Under the pieces are notes generated by a model. The model searched no databases. It saw only the letters and a list, made by a program, of their open reading frames with translations, and had not been told where the DNA came from. A stretch of DNA of 34,631 nt from Bacteroidaceae bacterium (lineage in GTDB: Bacteria > Bacteroidota > Bacteroidia > Bacteroidales > Bacteroidaceae), in the NCBI GenBank assembly GCA_017935785.1, contig JAGBGU010000032.1:1-34631 (forward strand), read 5' to 3'. Shown one piece after another: positions 32,452 to 34,631 of the stretch (position 1 is the first letter of the stretch; every line of letters begins with the position of its first letter). A program made the position numbers and the translations under genes.

Positions 32452-33402
32452 TCACCGGCTGTTCTTACGTTTCTGATACAACTGGTACGAGTTGTAGATG
32501 TTGTGCCATACACTGTAGAACCCGCCGGCAAGACTGGTGACCGGCGTAAGGAACGTGTAGCTCATCCAAATGGCAAAAATCGTGTTTTTCTGTCCTGCCG
32601 CCTGCCCGGCGCTTAACGGCTCGTCATACTTCTTCCCTAATGTACGGCCTATGGCAAACTGCGCTACGCATGCCAGCAGACTGATGCCTGCTATGCTGAT
32701 TTCATAATACACGGGATACGGGCTGTGCATCAGACTTTTTGTAGTTATAGCCATAGCTATGGCAAGGGCCACCGCCCACAAATAGAATGCCACATCCTTG
32801 ATTCGTGCAATTCGTTCCACCAGCTTAGGCCATATTCTCTGCATGAGCATGGCCAGGATAAACGGGCAGAACAGCAAGGGGAAAACCCGGCCCGCAATTT
32901 GCAGAAAGTTGTCAATAAAGTGAGCGTCGCCCTGTGGACGGATTACCGGTATCATCAAAGGCACAAGAAGAGCCGTACTAAGATTGCCCATAATGGTGAA
33001 CATGGTTAGCGATCCCGTGTTCCCGCCCAATTTACCGGTTACGACAATGGCAGCAGTTGCCGTAGGACAGATAAAGCATAGCATGGCCGCTTCCAGCAAT
33101 ATGCGCCATTCGGCTTCAGGCATCAGGGCCAGCACGCTTCCCATTGCCAGAAACAGCCCCCCCTGAATGCACAACAGTTTCCACTGCCACGGCACAAACC
33201 TGAGTTCTGAAGGCTTTATCTTGCAGAATGAAATAAAAAGCATGCTGAAAATCAAAATGGGCTGAAGCGCATCCACCATTCCGGAAATAAAGGGGTGGTA
33301 TGGCCTGATGGATTCCGCACTTGACAAACAAAAATATGACGCCACGCCTATTCCCATACTAATGGGCAGCGTCCAGTTACGCACAAACTCAATTATTTTC
33401 AT
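32452..33402 (-). CDS. BASS-type (bile acid:sodium symporter family) membrane transporter
   Basis: This 316-residue integral membrane protein has about nine to ten hydrophobic helices and no signal peptide. CPTATAAIVVTGKLGGNTGSL (112-132) and GQKNTIFAIWMSY (270-282) match the two crossing-helix regions of the bile acid:sodium symporter superfamily, which carry sodium and substrate sites. Known substrates in bacteria include bile acids, pantoate and other organic acids, so the substrate here is open. A candidate -7 box (TATCTTTG on the minus strand, 33431-33438) stands 28 bp before the ATG. It is a single gene, convergent with the methyltransferase gene. Confidence 0.83.
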   Translation of the reverse strand: MKIIEFVRNWTLPISMGIGVASYFCLSSAESIRPYHPFISGMVDALQPILIFSMLFISFCKIKPSELRFVPWQWKLLCIQGGLFLAMGSVLALMPEAEWRILLEAAMLCFICPTATAAIVVTGKLGGNTGSLTMFTIMGNLSTALLVPLMIPVIRPQGDAHFIDNFLQIAGRVFPLLFCPFILAMLMQRIWPKLVERIARIKDVAFYLWAVALAIAMAITTKSLMHSPYPVYYEISIAGISLLACVAQFAIGRTLGKKYDEPLSAGQAAGQKNTIFAIWMSYTFLTPVTSLAGGFYSVWHNIYNSYQLYQKRKNSR

Positions 33403-33430
33403 CTCTGTCTTTCTTCTTGGCTTATATCAG

Positions 33431-33438
33431 CAAAGATA
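33431..33438 (-). promoter_or_regulatory. -7 promoter element of the BASS transporter gene
   Basis: TATCTTTG on the minus strand fits TAnnTTTG. A second match, TAATTTTG, lies at 33442-33449. Neither has a TTTG box at 19-21 bp. Confidence 0.4.
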
Positions 33439-33481
33439 GCTGCAAAATTAGGCAAAAACTTTCACATTTCCGTATAAAAAG

Positions 33482-33512
33482 TTTCGCATATCGTGGTTTT
33501 TTGCTAATTTTG
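33482..33512 (+). promoter_or_regulatory. Candidate promoter of the unknown 187-residue protein gene
   Basis: TTTC (33482-33485), a 19-bp spacer and TAATTTTG (33505-33512) fit the consensus with one mismatch. The start near 33517 would give a leader of about 77 bases that contains a short reading frame (33533-33619). Confidence 0.45.
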
Positions 33513-33532
33513 CAGCCAAGTTAGAACCAACT

Positions 33533-33619
33533 ATGTCGCAGAATACTAATTCGGACACAACGATTTATAAAACATATCACCCTTCATTATTTTATGAATC
33601 TTTACATAAGATATTTTGA
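33533..33619 (+). CDS. Possible 28-codon leader ORF overlapping the next gene's start
   Basis: An ATG shortly after the predicted transcription start opens a 28-codon frame beginning MSQNTNSDTTIYKTYH and ending at TGA 33617-33619. It overlaps the first 26 bases of the 187-residue gene in another frame. If translated, it would couple to or interfere with initiation at 33594. I see no conserved motif, and chance is quite possible. Confidence 0.2.
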   Translation: MSQNTNSDTTIYKTYHPSLFYESLHKIF

Positions 33620-34157
33620 CAAGGAAGTTGTCGTGCAGAAAATAGACGAAGCCGTTGCCTTCCTTAATGAAATTCCGGGATTTGAACCCGATGATTTTTT
33701 CGTGAACGATTTTGTTTCTTACGTTAACGGACCCATACAGTTCCCCAAGCGCTATAAGGTACGCAACCGTTCTTATTTTATCGTAATAAAGACCACAGCC
33801 AACACCCTGGAAGAGTTCAAGGCTAACGGGGCTAATGCGGCAGCGTTGTTGGCGGAACAGGCCGGAGCAGAAAAGGTGCAGCCCCGCACCATAAGCCCAT
33901 ACCAGTCGGAGAACGTTGGTTGGTACGAAGCAAGCATTACCTTTAACAGGGTACTGGCAAACCCAGTCACAGGAAAGTCACGTTACTTCAGCACCGATTT
34001 TGTTGCCCGCGTAAAGGCCATATCCGTACAGGATTGTTATGACCGTGTAGTAGACTATCTGCGAAACAGACCTGACATTGACAGCCGCAGCCAACTCCCC
34101 AGCATAAAAGGACGCAACTTCCGCACCAGATTCTTAGGGCTTCATCCGGAGAATTAG
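33594..34157 (+). CDS. Hypothetical protein, 187 residues
   Basis: I do not recognise this protein. It is soluble, with no signal peptide and no membrane segment. It begins MNLYIRYFDKEVVVQKIDEA and is of mixed alpha/beta character. Its C-terminus is basic (GRNFRTRFLGLH). Codon use resembles its neighbours and it has a promoter candidate and a clear terminator, so I consider it a real gene. The segments YFIVIKTTANTLEEFKANG and STDFVARVKAISVQDCYDRVVDYLRNRP look like ordered core elements. It stands alone, divergent from the BASS transporter gene. A phased palindrome array follows 48 bases after the stop, and the last two units of that array act as its terminator. Confidence 0.75.
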   Translation: MNLYIRYFDKEVVVQKIDEAVAFLNEIPGFEPDDFFVNDFVSYVNGPIQFPKRYKVRNRSYFIVIKTTANTLEEFKANGANAAALLAEQAGAEKVQPRTISPYQSENVGWYEASITFNRVLANPVTGKSRYFSTDFVARVKAISVQDCYDRVVDYLRNRPDIDSRSQLPSIKGRNFRTRFLGLHPEN

Positions 34158-34205
34158 GATAATATTATAACCGAAAAATATTTACACTGAAAATATGCAA
34201 AATAC

Positions 34206-34293
34206 AACACTTAAGTGTTTCTCCGGAAACAGTTAAGTGTTTTTCGGAAAAGACTTAAGTGAAACTCAAGAAACACTTAAGTCTTTTTTGCGT
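34206..34293. repeat. Phased palindrome array B, four 22-bp units
   Basis: Units start at 34206, 34228, 34250 and 34272. Each begins with a near-palindrome: AACACTTAAGTGTTT, AACAGTTAAGTGTTT, AAGACTTAAGTGAAA and AACACTTAAGTCTTT. Seven-base linkers follow, such as CTCCGGA and TTCGGAA. TTAAGT starts at 34211, 34233, 34255 and 34277, exactly 22 bp apart. The linkers form further palindromes (TTTCTCCGGAAA, centre at 34223/34224), so centres fall every 11 bp in the first half of the array. Confidence 0.9.
34252..34289 (+). terminator. Intrinsic terminator made of array B units 3 and 4
   Basis: GACTTAAGTG (34252-34261) pairs perfectly with CACTTAAGTC (34274-34283) around a 12-base loop, followed by six Ts. 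It terminates the 187-residue protein gene. Because every unit is nearly self-complementary, units 1 and 2 can compete for pairing. Confidence 0.8.
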
Positions 34294-34581
34294 CAGTTTT
34301 ATGTCGCGGTATTACTATATCGTATCTTATTGATTCTGCGCCGGTTGCTAATCTCCCTATTTTATTCCCCCTCCCCAAAATCGCCTTTTCTTGTTTTTTG
34401 ACAAATGTGGACAATGACACACTGATGACACGGATACGACAGATGACCGCAGACTTTTTTTTTGACAGAAGAACATAAGCAATTTGGCCAAAGTCAGAAA
34501 CAGGAAACGGCAACACATTCAACACCCATTACACAAAAAAATATGTTCTTTTGTTCTTCTATATAACAGCCCAAAGAGACG
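34294..34581. other. Intergenic stretch with no recognisable gene
   Basis: AT-rich homopolymer runs and a loose inverted pair, AGAAGAAC (about 34467) with GTTCTTCT (about 34553), are all I see. A minus-strand frame of 82 codons across 34277-34525 runs into the terminator and has no protein-like pattern. Confidence 0.5.
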
Positions 34582-34620
34582 GTCATGCTGAACTCGTTTC
34601 AGCATCTCACTGCGAGCCTT
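34582..34620. repeat. Second copy of the left-end dispersed repeat, inverted
   Basis: This 39-bp segment is the reverse complement of 225-263 with two mismatches. It includes the hairpin CTGAACTCGTTTCAG and the CGAGCCTT end. The element probably continues beyond the window. Confidence 0.85.
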
Positions 34621-34631
34621 CACTTACCCCC

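Noticed and set aside
34277..34525. 82-codon minus-strand frame at the right end
   Set aside because: It ends within the array B terminator, has no protein-like pattern and no promoter box.

Overview
The window comes from a member of the Bacteroidales (Bacteroidota), probably a gut or host-associated saccharolytic species of roughly 50% GC. I cannot name the species. The evidence is the recurring promoter form TTTG-N19/20-TAnnTTTG, starts without Shine-Dalgarno sequences, secreted and lipoprotein glycosidases, a FAS1 lipoprotein, a paaK plus tandem-ACT pair, and a zinc-ligand-free Tgt. No insertion sequence, phage, CRISPR, toxin-antitoxin or defence gene was seen. It reads as ordinary chromosome with unusual intergenic DNA.

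Layout. Bases 1-394 are intergenic, with terminators for a gene left of the window and a composite inverted repeat. Bases 395-5749 (minus) hold a likely operon: a GH30 lipoprotein with lectin-like ends, a cyuA-like cysteine desulfidase and a secreted GH20 hexosaminidase. Bases 5814-8093 hold divergent M18 aminopeptidase and murQ genes with interlocking promoters. Bases 8096-13382 (minus) run nucleoside hydrolase, FAS1 lipoprotein, rfbD, rfbB. Bases 13565-16119 (minus) are three separate genes: a TIM-barrel sugar isomerase/epimerase, an HU-family protein and a secreted esterase. A thioredoxin (+) faces a tRNA-Arg(TCT) (-) across a phased palindrome array. Bases 17032-20780 (minus) encode paaK, a tandem ACT protein and a second GH20 with a C-terminal lectin-like domain. 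Divergent from them, 20964-25286 (+) encode an omega-amidase-like nitrilase, an aminotransferase and a GH36 alpha-galactosidase. Bases 25396-31582 (minus) are lon, tgt, an LptF/LptG-type permease and a DEAD-box helicase. The right end has a tRNA1(Val) methyltransferase, a BASS-type transporter and an unrecognised 187-residue protein, followed by a second phased palindrome array and another copy of the left-end repeat.

Functional picture. Four glycosidases (two GH20, GH30, GH36), the esterase and the nucleoside hydrolase point to scavenging of host or plant glycans and nucleosides. murQ recycles peptidoglycan amino sugar. The paaK/ACT genes opposite the aminotransferase/omega-amidase genes suggest aryl-keto-acid and aromatic amino acid interconversion coupled to glutamine.

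The most unusual signal is a pair of intergenic arrays (16681-16797 and 34206-34293). Both have an exact 22-bp period with a palindrome centre every 11 bp, but mostly different core sequences, and both lie just downstream of a plus-strand stop codon. In the second array the last two units form a rho-independent terminator.
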